A stretch of DNA of 64,000 nucleotides from 13-2-20CM-66-19 sp963760225 (GCA_963760225.1 CAVXCD010000002.1:868001-932000); one strand, 5' to 3'. Positions 34,507 through 44,246 are shown, counted from the stretch's first letter. The notes: generated by a model not told the origin, from the letters alone. Translations and numbers: made by a program.

Positions 34507-35897
34507 CGGGCTCGCTCCAGTATGCCTACAGTCGGTGCGGCCATCGCGCTCTCAGCGCTGGCGTGATGCTTCGCGTCGATGCGCAGGCGTGCCAGCAGCC
34601 GATAGAGCGTCACGCGTGAGATGCGCAGATCGCGCGCGGTTGCGGCGATATTGTAGTCGTTGCGTACCAAAGCTTCCTCCACCATCAGACGTTCGATTCC
34701 CTCGCGAGCGCTGGCGAGCGAGCTGACCCGCGCGGCACCGGTCACCGGCCCGAGCTGCAGATCCTTCGGGGTGATCAGCGACCCCTCGCACATGACCATC
34801 GCGCGCTGTACCCGGTTGAGCAGCTCGCGGACATTTCCGGGCCACGAGTGCTGCTGCATGATCTTGAGCGCATCACGCGAGAAGCCATGCACTCCCGGCG
34901 CCTTGCCGGTGGCATTGGTGCGGAAAAAATGCTCGGCGAGCACCACGCAGTCGTCTTCGCGGTCCCGCAGGGGCGGCACCGCAACGTTCAGGACATTGAG
35001 CCGGTAGAACAGGTCTTCGCGGAAGCGGCCGGCGCGCACCGCCGCCTCGAGATCCATGTGGGTCGCGGCAATCACCCGGGTGTCGATATGCATCTCGCGC
35101 GTCGAGCCGACCCGCGTGACGGTCGACTCCTGCAGAAAGCGCAGCAGGCTTGCCTGTGCGGCGCGCGGCAGATCGCCGATCTCATCGAGGAATATCGTAC
35201 CTTGGTTGGCTGCCTCGATCGATCCGATGCGCCGTTCATGGGCGCCGGTGAACGCGCCCTTCTCGTGGCCGAACAGCAGGCTTTCGATCAGCTGGTCGGG
35301 CAATGCTCCGCAATTCACCGGGACAAAGGGCCCGCCGCTGCGCGAGCCCCAATGCACGGCGCGCGCGGCCAGCTCCTTGCCGACGCCGCTCTCACCGGTG
35401 ATGAAGACCGGGGCGCGGCTGCGGATGATCTTTCCCAGCTCGCCGAACAGCGCCAGCATGCTGGAGCTCTTGCCGATCATGCCGTAGCGTCCCTCGGTCG
35501 GCTCGGTGGGCGCCCACGCCGATTGCCGCAGCAGTGCCTTGCCGTGCGCGTGCCCCACGGAATACAGCAGACGCGCCGGGTCGATCGGCAGAGTGTGATA
35601 GTCGAAATAGCACGCGCACAACGCACGCGCCGTGGCCTGGTCGCTGGCGCCCCGCGGGGGGAGGATCGCGATCCATTCCATCCCGGAATCTTCCACGACC
35701 TCCGCAAAATCCTTCGGCGAGCAGGGCAGCCCTGCGTCGAAGACCGCGATTCCGACGTGGCATTTCTCGGACTCCAGAGAGGTCAGGACCTGATCCGGAT
35801 GGGTCGCGCGTCGTGAGCGCCAGGCATGCGTCGCAAGTGTCGGAGCCAGATCGGGCGTCGAATCCCCGGCCTGAAGGACCACGATGCTGCGTGACAA
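34503..35897 (-). CDS. Sigma-54-dependent activator (VpsR/NtrC-type)
   Basis: 464 residues. TTG start supported by AAGGGAAG upstream. An N-terminal receiver-like domain (1-120) lacks the acidic pair at its start, although FDAGLP keeps an Asp, so it may not be phosphorylated. The AAA+ domain has Walker A GESGVGKE, the sigma-54 loop GAFTGA and Walker B TIFLDEIGDLP. A Fis-type HTH ends it (NYNIAATARDLRISRVTLYRL). This domain set is that of VpsR-like regulators, some of which bind c-di-GMP. It should drive the promoter at 29135. Confidence 0.88.
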   Translation of the reverse strand: MSRSIVVLQAGDSTPDLAPTLATHAWRSRRATHPDQVLTSLESEKCHVGIAVFDAGLPCSPKDFAEVVEDSGMEWIAILPPRGASDQATARALCACYFDYHTLPIDPARLLYSVGHAHGKALLRQSAWAPTEPTEGRYGMIGKSSSMLALFGELGKIIRSRAPVFITGESGVGKELAARAVHWGSRSGGPFVPVNCGALPDQLIESLLFGHEKGAFTGAHERRIGSIEAANQGTIFLDEIGDLPRAAQASLLRFLQESTVTRVGSTREMHIDTRVIAATHMDLEAAVRAGRFREDLFYRLNVLNVAVPPLRDREDDCVVLAEHFFRTNATGKAPGVHGFSRDALKIMQQHSWPGNVRELLNRVQRAMVMCEGSLITPKDLQLGPVTGAARVSSLASAREGIERLMVEEALVRNDYNIAATARDLRISRVTLYRLLARLRIDAKHHASAESAMAAPTVGILERAR

Positions 35898-36161
35898 ATT
35901 CTTACTTCCCTTGGCTCGGCCAGGCTGGATTGTTAATCGTTAATTCCCAGCGGCGTCCGCTTTTTAGCACAAAGGCCAGGGGCAAAGATTGAACCGGTTC
36001 ACACTAAGACCAGTTGCGGACCGCCGAAAAGTCACCAAAGTGCCTGCCTTCGCCCTCGGTCGGCGCGTGGGTGGGGTCACGGAACCCTTATGTTCTCTCG
36101 TGCTCGAATCAACCCGAAAAGAGTACGATAAACGCTCTCAGCCACACATAAGTATAAGCCG
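35898..36161. other. Divergent intergenic region
   Basis: 264 bases between the activator and the HtrA-like gene. It holds a short near-repeat TTGTTAATCGTTAATT (35929-35944) upstream of the activator that could be a binding site. Otherwise nothing recognisable. Confidence 0.4.
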
Positions 36162-39062
36162 GTGCAGCGGCGTAACCGATCCTTAATATTCCCGCGCCTC
36201 GTGCGCGCCCTCGCGTGGCTCGCAGTCGCCGTTCTGCCGCTCGGCGAGGCGCGCTCGCAGAACGGCGCTGCTGCCCCCGACGATACTCTCGCGACGCAGG
36301 AGCATCCCGAGTGGGCCCATACGCTCGAGCGCATCTCGCGCGGGGTGGTGGCCATCCAGGTCGATCTCACGCGCAGTTTCGATACCGAGGTCAATGCCTC
36401 GCTGCAAGCGACCGGCTTCGTGGTCGATGCCAAGCGCGGCCTGATCCTCACCAATCGGCATGTGGTGACGCCCGGGCCGGTCACCGCGCAGGGTATTTTT
36501 CTCGATCGCGAGGAGGTACAGCTGTACCCCGTCTATCGCGATCCGGTGCACGATTTCGGCTTCTATCGCTACGACCCGGCGAAGCTGCGTTTCATCACGC
36601 CGGAGCAGATCCCGTTGTACCCGCCCGGTGCACAGGTCGGTACCGAGATACGCGTGGTCGGGAACGATGCCGGCGAGCAGCTCTCATTCCTCGCCGGCAC
36701 GCTGGCACGGCTCGACCGGCAGTCCCCCTCCTATGGGGTCGGCAAGTACAACGACTTCGATACGTTCTATTACCAGGCCGCCTCCAACACCTCGGGGGGC
36801 TCTTCCGGCTCCCCGGTCATCGACGTGCGCGGCCGGGCGGTCGCGCTGAATGCGGGCGCCGCGAAGGGATCGGCATCGAGTTTCTACCTGCCGCTCGCCC
36901 GGGTGGTGCGCGCACTGCACTATATCCAACGGGACGAGGCGGTACCGCGCGGAACCCTGCAAGCGATCTTCAGCTACACCCCCTACGACGAGTTGCGACG
37001 GCTCGGGCTGCCCGCCGAGACCGAAGCCGAAGTGCGCGCCGCATTCCCCAAGCAGCTGGGCATGCTCGACGTGGAACAGATCCTGCCGGGATCCGTGGCC
37101 GCCGGCGCCCTCGAAGTGGGCGACATACTGCTACGCATCGATGGCCGACTCGTGACCGAGTTCGGTGCGCTCGCGGATGCGCTCGATGACTCGGTCGGCA
37201 AGACGGTGACCCTCGAGGTGCAACGCCGCAACCAGCACCTCGAACGCACGCTGCCGGTGCAGGATCTGTACGCGATGGCGCCGGACGAATACCTCGAGTT
37301 CGGCGGCGCGGTGGTGCACAACCTCTCGTATCAGCAATCGCGGCACTTGAACATGCCGATCGAAGGCGTCTACATCGCAAATCCCGGCTACGTATTCAAC
37401 GCTGCGGGCATTTTCCGCGGCGCCGTGATCACGCAGTTCGCTGGCCGTAGCATTCACAATATCGACGACCTGGAGCGCGGCCTCGTCGAGCTGGCCGACG
37501 GCGAGCGTGTGCTGGTGCGCTACTTCACCTCGGACGGCACGAGCACTACGCAGGTGCAACCGATCATCAACGACCGCCGCTGGTACCCGGCGCGCCGCTG
37601 CAAGCGCGATGACGCCCTCGGCTACTGGCCCTGCCGAGAGCTGGCGGAGCCGCCGGCGCGTGCCTCGCAGGTCGCGGCGACGGCCCTGGGAGGCAGCCCC
37701 GCGACCGCCGACCCCCATGCACGGCGTCTCGCCGATTCGCTGGTCGCCGTGAGCTTCGATATCCCCTACCCGGTATCAGGCGTGACGGCCCGCAGTTTCC
37801 GCGGCACCGGCCTGATCGTCGATGCTGAGCGCGGTCTGGTGGTGGTCGATCGCGACACCGTGCCGGTGGCGGAAGGCGATGCGCGTATCACCTTCGGCGG
37901 CAAGCTGCAGGTGCCGGCACGCGTCGTGTTCGTGCATCCGCTCCACAACCTCGCCGTGCTCGCCTACGATCCACGACTCATAGGCTCGACGCCGGTACGC
38001 ACCGCGCAGCTGCTGGCCCGTACTCTGGAGCCCGGCGAGCGGGTATGGGTGGTGGGAATCCGGCACGACATGCGCCTCACGGCCCAGGAGAGCCGCGTTA
38101 CCGGAGTCGACCCCATCGATATTCCGCTGCCGCGCACCCCAGCCTTTCGCGACAGCAATCTCGATGTGGTTAGCCTGCTCGACGGTCCCAGCGACTACGA
38201 CGGGGTCATTTCCGACAAGTCGGGCAACGTGCTCGCGCTCTGGTCGACGTTCGCCATCGACAACGGCCATGACCTCATCGAGCAGAACATGGGGGTCCCC
38301 GCCTCGATCGTCGCCGCAATGCTCGGCGCGATCCGCTCGGGCGGCGAGCTGCGCTCGGCGGAAGCCGAATTTGGCGCCATACCGCTGTCGAAGGCGCTCG
38401 AGCTCGGTCTGGATGAGCACTGGCTGCGGCAGGTCGAATTGCACAGCCCGGCGCACAGCCAGGTGTTGAGCATCCAGCGCCTGGTAGCAGGCTCACCCGC
38501 CGCAACGGCGCTGCAACCGGGCGACCTGCTGCTGAGCATCGACGGCAACGTGGTGACCCAGTTCGAGGAGCTGGAGCGAGCCAGTCAGCGGCCGCGGTTG
38601 CAGCTGCGCGTCTGGCGTAACGGCGCTGAGGTGCCCGTCGAGCTCGATACGGTGGCACTGAACGGCGGCGATATCGACCGGATCGTGATGTGGGCCGGCG
38701 CCACACTGCAAGCTCCGCATCGGGCGCTGGCGGTCCAGCGGGGCATTGCGCCGCAGGGAGTGTTCGTCGCCTATTACCTGTTCGGCTCGCCCGCGAGCCG
38801 GTCGGGTTTGACGGCGCTGCGCAACATCGTCGCGGTCGACGGCAAGCCGACTCCTGATCTCGATGCCTTCCTTGCCGCGGTCGCCGGCAAAGGCGACCGC
38901 GAGTCGGTGCTGCTGAAGACCGTGACCCCAAACCGCGCGATCGAAGTGATCACACTCAAACTCGATACTCATTACTGGCCGACGTACGAGCTAAGACGCA
39001 CCGATGCCGGTTGGGAGCGTCGTACGCCTAGCGAGCGGCAGCTCGCGCGCAGCACCTCATGA
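36162..39062 (+). CDS. Tandem HtrA/Nma111-like serine protease with a degenerate second protease
   Basis: 966 residues (GTG start) with a signal peptide (ALAWLAVAVLPLGEARS). First trypsin-like domain: His100 in LTNRHVV, Asp131 in DPVHDFGF and Ser215 in GGSSGSPV. A PDZ domain follows (about 300-380), then a second PDZ-like block (about 400-460). The second trypsin-like domain (about 545-745) has Asp instead of His (VVDRDTVP) and no GxSGG, so it should be inactive. More PDZ-like domains end the protein. This protease-PDZ-PDZ-pseudoprotease-PDZ plan is that of eukaryotic Nma111 and its bacterial relatives. It probably acts in envelope protein quality control. Confidence 0.85.
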   Translation: MQRRNRSLIFPRLVRALAWLAVAVLPLGEARSQNGAAAPDDTLATQEHPEWAHTLERISRGVVAIQVDLTRSFDTEVNASLQATGFVVDAKRGLILTNRHVVTPGPVTAQGIFLDREEVQLYPVYRDPVHDFGFYRYDPAKLRFITPEQIPLYPPGAQVGTEIRVVGNDAGEQLSFLAGTLARLDRQSPSYGVGKYNDFDTFYYQAASNTSGGSSGSPVIDVRGRAVALNAGAAKGSASSFYLPLARVVRALHYIQRDEAVPRGTLQAIFSYTPYDELRRLGLPAETEAEVRAAFPKQLGMLDVEQILPGSVAAGALEVGDILLRIDGRLVTEFGALADALDDSVGKTVTLEVQRRNQHLERTLPVQDLYAMAPDEYLEFGGAVVHNLSYQQSRHLNMPIEGVYIANPGYVFNAAGIFRGAVITQFAGRSIHNIDDLERGLVELADGERVLVRYFTSDGTSTTQVQPIINDRRWYPARRCKRDDALGYWPCRELAEPPARASQVAATALGGSPATADPHARRLADSLVAVSFDIPYPVSGVTARSFRGTGLIVDAERGLVVVDRDTVPVAEGDARITFGGKLQVPARVVFVHPLHNLAVLAYDPRLIGSTPVRTAQLLARTLEPGERVWVVGIRHDMRLTAQESRVTGVDPIDIPLPRTPAFRDSNLDVVSLLDGPSDYDGVISDKSGNVLALWSTFAIDNGHDLIEQNMGVPASIVAAMLGAIRSGGELRSAEAEFGAIPLSKALELGLDEHWLRQVELHSPAHSQVLSIQRLVAGSPAATALQPGDLLLSIDGNVVTQFEELERASQRPRLQLRVWRNGAEVPVELDTVALNGGDIDRIVMWAGATLQAPHRALAVQRGIAPQGVFVAYYLFGSPASRSGLTALRNIVAVDGKPTPDLDAFLAAVAGKGDRESVLLKTVTPNRAIEVITLKLDTHYWPTYELRRTDAGWERRTPSERQLARSTS

Positions 39063-40099
39063 CAGCGCCTGCTCCGCGCTACTGGTGGGTCAACCACCAG
39101 CACGCTCAGCGATACGAGATTGAAGGCGAATATCTCTGGTCGCCCAAAACGAACCCGAACGGCACCAGCAACGAGACCTACACCAATCTGACCAGGGTGA
39201 TGCCGGGCGATGTCGTGTTTTCGTTCGCTGAGGCAGCCATCCGCGCCGTCGGCGTCGCACTCGGTCGGGCTCGGGAAGCGCCCCAGTCCCGGCAAGGCGG
39301 TGCAGCCGGAAAACAGCGCAGTGCAGAGCCGGGTTGGCAGCTGGCGGTACGATTCAAGCCACTGAAATCGGTGCTGAGACCGAAGGATCATGCGGCCGAA
39401 CTGGCTGCATTGCTTCCGGCAAAACATTCACCCATAAGCGACAGTGGCGAGGCGAAGCGCAGCGTGTACCTGGCCTCGCTCCCGCAGCTCATGGCGGTAA
39501 GACTGCGCGAGCTCCTCGGGGGACAGGTCGAGGAGCTGGTTGCAAGGATCGGCGCATCCGCCGGCGGAGCGCTCGAAGATGAGCGGGCAGAGGCGCAACT
39601 GCAGTTGCGAACCGACATCGGACCCGCCGAGAAACTCGAGCTGGTGAGAGCCCGCAGTGGGCAGGGTGTCTACAGAACCAATCTGGAACGGGTCGAGCGC
39701 GGCTGCCGGGTGACTGGCTTGCTCGACCGCCGGCACTTGCGCGCCTGCCACATCAAGCCATGGTGTGTGTGTGACGACCGCGAGAAGCTCGATGGGTTCA
39801 ACGGCCTGTTGCTGTCGCCGCACGTCGGTCATCTGTTCGACCGAGGCTATATCTCATTCTCCGACTCAGGCGAGTTCCTCGTGGCACAATCCCTGAATCC
39901 TGAAGTACTGCAGAGCTGGTGCGTCGTGCTGCCGCGCAACGTCGGACTATTTCGGCCCGAGCAGTGCAGCTATCTCGAACACCACCGCCATGCGGTATTT
40001 CAGCAAAGGCTGGCTGGCGGTATGCGCAGCCACCAGTTCCTCACTCGCGATGTCGTGGTACCGGTGGTTGGCCCGAGCACCTTGACCGGCGAGGGTTGA
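39059..40099 (+). CDS. HNH endonuclease with N-terminal EVE-like domain
   Basis: 346 residues; the start overlaps the protease stop (ATGA). N-terminal part (about 1-115): WWVNHQHAQRYEIEG, LTRVMPGDVVFSFAE and a β-barrel pattern as in EVE/YTH-like modified-base readers. The HNH domain (about 205-270) shows RVTGLLDRRHLRACHIKPW, then NGLLLSPHVGHLFDRGYISF, with His and Asn in the expected places. This fusion occurs in modification-dependent (type IV-like) restriction enzymes. No methyltransferase is adjacent, which fits that type. Confidence 0.72.
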   Translation: MTAPAPRYWWVNHQHAQRYEIEGEYLWSPKTNPNGTSNETYTNLTRVMPGDVVFSFAEAAIRAVGVALGRAREAPQSRQGGAAGKQRSAEPGWQLAVRFKPLKSVLRPKDHAAELAALLPAKHSPISDSGEAKRSVYLASLPQLMAVRLRELLGGQVEELVARIGASAGGALEDERAEAQLQLRTDIGPAEKLELVRARSGQGVYRTNLERVERGCRVTGLLDRRHLRACHIKPWCVCDDREKLDGFNGLLLSPHVGHLFDRGYISFSDSGEFLVAQSLNPEVLQSWCVVLPRNVGLFRPEQCSYLEHHRHAVFQQRLAGGMRSHQFLTRDVVVPVVGPSTLTGEG

Positions 40100-40250
40100 C
40101 GCGGGCGCAAAGGTTGAGCGTAGCTTCGAGATCGTGTTACCGGCGCGCTCGAGATGTACCATCGCTCCGGTGCGTCCATTTATTCGTCCTACGGCTTCCG
40201 CGATGCCTTCAATGCCAGCTAGCGCAATCCTGCCGGCCCGCCGTCCGCGC

Positions 40251-41762
40251 ATGCACGGGCGGGCGATTGCGCTGCTGGCGCTCGCGCTCGGCGCCGTCGC
40301 CCCGCTGCAGGCGCAAACCGCGCAAACCATCATGGTGGACGCGAGTGCCGCGACACAACCGTTTCCGCACTTCTGGGAGCGGATGTTCGGCTCAGGGCGC
40401 GCGGCGCTCAGCCTGCGCGAGAGCTACCGCGAGGATCTGCGCGCCGTCCGCAGCATCACCGCGATCGCCTACGTCCGCTTTCACGACATCCTCGATGACG
40501 ACATCGGCGTGTACGCGGAGGATCGCGACGGCAAGCCGGTGTACAACTTCTCCTACGTCGACCAGGTGTACGACGGGCTGCTCGCCAGCGGCGTGCGGCC
40601 GATCGTCGAGCTCAGTTTCATGCCGCGCCAGCTGGCGCAACGCGAAACCCGCCACACGTTCTGGTACCACCCGGTGGTCTCCCCGCCGAAGGACTATGGC
40701 CGCTGGGATGCGCTGATCGACGCCTTCGCCCGGCACCTGGTGCAGCGCTACGGCATCGCGGAGGTCAGCCAGTGGTACTTCGAGGTGTGGAACGAGCCGA
40801 ATCTCGACTTCTGGGCCGGTCAGCCGAAGCAGGCGACCTACTGGACCCTGTACGACCACACCGCCCGCAGCCTGAAAGCGGTGGACGCGCGCCTGCGCGT
40901 CGGCGGACCTGCGACCGCGCAGGCCGCCTGGGTCGCGGCCTTCATCCGCCACTGCCGGCAACAGGGCATACCGGTCGACTTCATCTCCAGCCACGTCTAT
41001 GGCGATGACTCGGCCAAGGACGTGTTCGGTACGCGCGAGCCGCTGGCGCGCAGGACCATGGTGTGCCGCGCCGTCGCCAAGGTTCACGACGAGATCCGCG
41101 CCTCGCCGCTGCCGCAGCTGCCGTTGATCTGGACGGAATTCAACGCCAGCTGGAGCAACCATCCGGAAGTCACCGACGCCCCTTTCATGGCGCCGTGGCT
41201 CGCCGAGACGGTGCGTCAATGCGACGGGCTGGTACAGGACATGTCCTATTGGACGTTCTCGGACGTGTTCGACGAGCAGGGTGTCGTCAAGACGCCGTTC
41301 TACGGCGGGTTCGGCCTGATCGCCGCGGGTGGCATCCCCAAACCGGCTTTCAATGCCTTTGCCCTGCTGCACCAGCTCGGCGGTGAGCGCTTCACCGGCG
41401 ATGTCGCGGGCGCGCTGCTCACGCGCCGCACCGACGGAGCGCTGGTGCTCGCGCTATGGAATTATGCGGACCCCGGTGCCACGGTGCCGGTGCGCAGCGT
41501 GCTGCTGAAGTTCGTACACACGCAGGCACGCACCGCGAGCGTTCAGTCGCTCGACGCCGCGCACGGCAATGTCGGCAACGCCTACCGCGAGATGGGGGCG
41601 CCGCCTTATCCCACGCAGGAGCAACTGCGACAATTGCGCGCTGCCGCGACGTTGCCGCCCGCAGCCAGGCGCGAGCTCGATTCCGGCAGTCTCAGTCTCG
41701 AGATTCCCGCCGACGGGCTGACGCTGGTGACCCTCGCGCCGAGTCCAGCCGCGCGACATTGA
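40251..41762 (+). CDS. Glycoside hydrolase family 39 (β-xylosidase-like), exported
   Basis: About 503 residues from the ATG at 40251, chosen as it gives a clean signal peptide (HGRAIALLALALGAVAPLQAQ); the frame is open from 40134. The (β/α)8 fold carries the acid/base Glu in FEVWNEPNLDFW and the nucleophile Glu in PLIWTEFNASW, both GH39 hallmarks. YVRFHDILDDDIGVY and HVYGDD support the family. It probably removes β-xylosyl units or related sugars in the periplasm. No other sugar genes adjoin it, apart from the MFS pump 43 bases downstream. Confidence 0.85.
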   Translation: MHGRAIALLALALGAVAPLQAQTAQTIMVDASAATQPFPHFWERMFGSGRAALSLRESYREDLRAVRSITAIAYVRFHDILDDDIGVYAEDRDGKPVYNFSYVDQVYDGLLASGVRPIVELSFMPRQLAQRETRHTFWYHPVVSPPKDYGRWDALIDAFARHLVQRYGIAEVSQWYFEVWNEPNLDFWAGQPKQATYWTLYDHTARSLKAVDARLRVGGPATAQAAWVAAFIRHCRQQGIPVDFISSHVYGDDSAKDVFGTREPLARRTMVCRAVAKVHDEIRASPLPQLPLIWTEFNASWSNHPEVTDAPFMAPWLAETVRQCDGLVQDMSYWTFSDVFDEQGVVKTPFYGGFGLIAAGGIPKPAFNAFALLHQLGGERFTGDVAGALLTRRTDGALVLALWNYADPGATVPVRSVLLKFVHTQARTASVQSLDAAHGNVGNAYREMGAPPYPTQEQLRQLRAAATLPPAARRELDSGSLSLEIPADGLTLVTLAPSPAARH

Positions 41763-41804
41763 CGAGCCGTCCGGACGGTTGCGGACTTCGGACGCGCACA
41801 GCAC

Positions 41805-43247
41805 ATGGCCGTTGCTGAAGAGCCCCGCAAGTCGCCGGCAAGTGCGGCGAGCCCGCTGCTGCCCTGGCTGGTCGCGGTGGCGTTCTTCATGCAGGCGCTC
41901 GACACCACCATCCTGAACACCGCGGTGCCGAGCATCGCACGCGCGCTCGGCGTCGCGCCGCTCAGCATGAAGGCGGTGCTTGCAAGCTACACGCTGAGCC
42001 TCGCGGTGTTCATCCCCATCAGCGGCTGGATGGCGAACCGCTTCGGCACGCGGCGGGTGTTCACCGGGGCCATCGGCCTGTTCACGCTGGGATCGCTGCT
42101 GTGCGGCTTGGCGCGCAACATTCACCTGCTGGTCGCGTTTCGCGTCCTGCAGGGCTTCGGCGGTGCCATGATGGTGCCGGTCGGCCGTCTCACGCTGGTG
42201 CGCGCGTTCGCCAAGTCGGAGCTGGTGCGCGCGATGAGCTTCGTCGCCGTGCCGGGCCTGGTCGGCCCGATGCTCGGGCCGATCGCCGGCGGCCTGATCA
42301 CCGGTTACTTCCACTGGAGCGTCATCTTCTTTCTCAACGTGCCCATCGGGCTGGCAGGGCTGCACCTGGTCTGGCGCCACCTGCCCGACTACCGCGAGGA
42401 AGCCTCGCCACCGCTCGACCTGGTCGGGCTGCTGCTGTTCAGCTCAGGGATCGCACTGCTGTCCTACGTGCTCGAGGTGTTCGGCGAGCACGGCCTGGAC
42501 ACCGCGGCGATACTGGCGTTGCTGGCGCTGTCGGCGGTGCTGCTCGCCGGCTACGGCCTGCATGCGGTGCGCGCCCCGTACCCGCTGCTGCACCTCGCGC
42601 TGTTCCGCATTCGCACCTTTCGCGCCGCGGTCTCCGGCAGCTTCTTCACCCGCATCAGCATCGGCGGGATCCCGTTCCTGTTCCCGCTGCTGTACCAGGT
42701 GGGGCTCGGCTATACGCCGATCCAGTCCGGGCTGCTGATGATGCCGCAGGCCTTCGCCGCCATGAGCCTGAAGATGACCATGCCGCGGATCCTCGCGCAC
42801 TTCGGCTATCGCAGCGTGCTGGTCGGCAACACCGTGATGCTCGGCCTGCTCATCATGCTGTTCGCCACCATCGGCGGCGCCACTCCCGTGTGGCTGATCG
42901 TGAGCCAGCTCTTCATGTACGGCTTCTTCCAGTCGCTGCAGTTCACCAGCATGAACACCCTGGTTTACGCCGACGTCAGCAGCGCCGAGGCCGGTGCCGC
43001 CAGCTCGATCGCCAGCACGGCGCAACAGTTGTCGATGAGCTTCGGTGTGGCCGCGGCCTCACTGGTGGCGGCGCTGTTCATCCCGGACCACCACCATGCT
43101 GCCCCGCGGCAATTGATCAGCGGCATCCACGAAGCGTTCCTGGTGCTCGGCATCGGCACCGTGGTGTCGACGCTGGTGTTTGCCGGACTGAAGCGCACTG
43201 ACGGCAGCGCCGTCAGCCAGCATCGCGTGGACCTGCCGGCCGCGTGA
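41805..43247 (+). CDS. MFS transporter, DHA2 (EmrB/QacA) family
   Basis: 480 residues with about 14 hydrophobic segments. Motif D1-like LDTTILNTAVPSIAR lies in the first segment, motif A as GWMANRFGTRRVF, and motif C as VPGLVGPMLGPIAGGLI. Proton-driven drug or metabolite export across the inner membrane. No membrane-fusion partner (EmrA type) is adjacent. Confidence 0.9.
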   Translation: MAVAEEPRKSPASAASPLLPWLVAVAFFMQALDTTILNTAVPSIARALGVAPLSMKAVLASYTLSLAVFIPISGWMANRFGTRRVFTGAIGLFTLGSLLCGLARNIHLLVAFRVLQGFGGAMMVPVGRLTLVRAFAKSELVRAMSFVAVPGLVGPMLGPIAGGLITGYFHWSVIFFLNVPIGLAGLHLVWRHLPDYREEASPPLDLVGLLLFSSGIALLSYVLEVFGEHGLDTAAILALLALSAVLLAGYGLHAVRAPYPLLHLALFRIRTFRAAVSGSFFTRISIGGIPFLFPLLYQVGLGYTPIQSGLLMMPQAFAAMSLKMTMPRILAHFGYRSVLVGNTVMLGLLIMLFATIGGATPVWLIVSQLFMYGFFQSLQFTSMNTLVYADVSSAEAGAASSIASTAQQLSMSFGVAAASLVAALFIPDHHHAAPRQLISGIHEAFLVLGIGTVVSTLVFAGLKRTDGSAVSQHRVDLPAA

Positions 43248-43314
43248 GCGTGTTTGTATAATCTGCCCCCCCCGCGCCCACTGGCTCGCGCGCACTGGCT
43301 GAGAAGGAGAAGAC

Positions 43315-43908
43315 ATGACAGCCGCTCAAGTTCCCGTAACACTGCTGCGCGAGCAGCTCGCCGGCGCCGTGCGCCGTCACTGGGTACTGTTTCTCTGCGA
43401 GGGCATCGCCCTGGTAATTCTCGGGCTGCTGGCGGTGCTCGCCCCGATGATCGCCTCGGTCGCGGCGACGGTGTTCTTCGGCTGGATCCTGCTGCTCTCC
43501 GGCGTGGTGGGCCTGATCTCCACGCTGCGTGCCCGGCAGGCACCGGGGTTCGCATGGTCGCTGCTGTCGGCGCTGGTGGGCATCGTGGCGGGTGGGCTGC
43601 TGCTCGCCTGGCCGCTGCAGGGGACGCTGTCCCTCACCGCGGTGCTGATCGCGTTCCTGCTGGTGGAGGGCGGGGTGTCGATCATGTACGCGCTCCAGCA
43701 CAAGAGTGCCCTGTCGGGTCGCTGGGGGTGGATGCTGGCAAGCGGCATCGTCGACGTGTTCCTCGGCCTGCTGCTGTTCATCGGTTTGCCGGGAACCGCG
43801 CTGTGGGCACTCGGCCTGCTGGTGGGCATCAACCTGCTGTTCGGCGGCTGGGCGCTGATCCTCATGGCGCTGCACGCGCGGCCGGCGGCCGCCGCCACGG
43901 CTGCCTGA
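43315..43908 (+). CDS. HdeD-family acid-resistance membrane protein
   Basis: 197 residues with six hydrophobic segments arranged as three hairpins: WVLFLCEGIALVILGLLAVL, AATVFFGWILLLSGVVGLI, a middle pair around GIVAGGLLLAWPLQG, and WGWMLASGIVDVFLGLLLFI. This repeated pattern defines HdeD/DUF308 proteins. Role in acid stress is known only for E. coli HdeD. GAAGGAGAAG precedes the start. Confidence 0.85.
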   Translation: MTAAQVPVTLLREQLAGAVRRHWVLFLCEGIALVILGLLAVLAPMIASVAATVFFGWILLLSGVVGLISTLRARQAPGFAWSLLSALVGIVAGGLLLAWPLQGTLSLTAVLIAFLLVEGGVSIMYALQHKSALSGRWGWMLASGIVDVFLGLLLFIGLPGTALWALGLLVGINLLFGGWALILMALHARPAAAATAA

Positions 43909-43923
43909 GGCTGCGGGCCCACC

Positions 43924-44187
43924 ATGAAGCTGGCGATCGAAGTGATCGGCTGGAGCGGTGCGGCGCTGCTGCTCGGCGCGTACGCGCTGCTGTCTGCCGG
44001 CAGGCTCAAGGCGGAATCGACGACCTACCAGCTGATGAACATCCTCGGCGCAATCGGCTTCATCGTGAACAGCGGTTGGAACGGCGCGCTGCCGTCGGCG
44101 GCCATGAACGTCGTGTGGCTGGGCATCGGCCTGTACGCGCTGCGCCAGCAACGCCGGCTGCAGGTCAAGGCCGGCTGCACCGGTTAA
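43924..44187 (+). CDS. Small membrane protein (CBU_0592-like)
   Basis: 87 residues with three hydrophobic segments (IEVIGWSGAALLLGAYALLS, LMNILGAIGFIVNSGWN, MNVVWLGIGLYALRQQ). It matches the pattern of the CBU_0592/SemiSWEET-sized membrane family of unknown function. It lies 16 bases after the hdeD-like gene, probably cotranscribed. Confidence 0.7.
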   Translation: MKLAIEVIGWSGAALLLGAYALLSAGRLKAESTTYQLMNILGAIGFIVNSGWNGALPSAAMNVVWLGIGLYALRQQRRLQVKAGCTG

Positions 44188-44246
44188 GCCGCCGGCGCAC
44201 CGGCCGCAGGCTGGCGGCCTTCGGGCTGCTGTGCTGAAGTCCGCTC

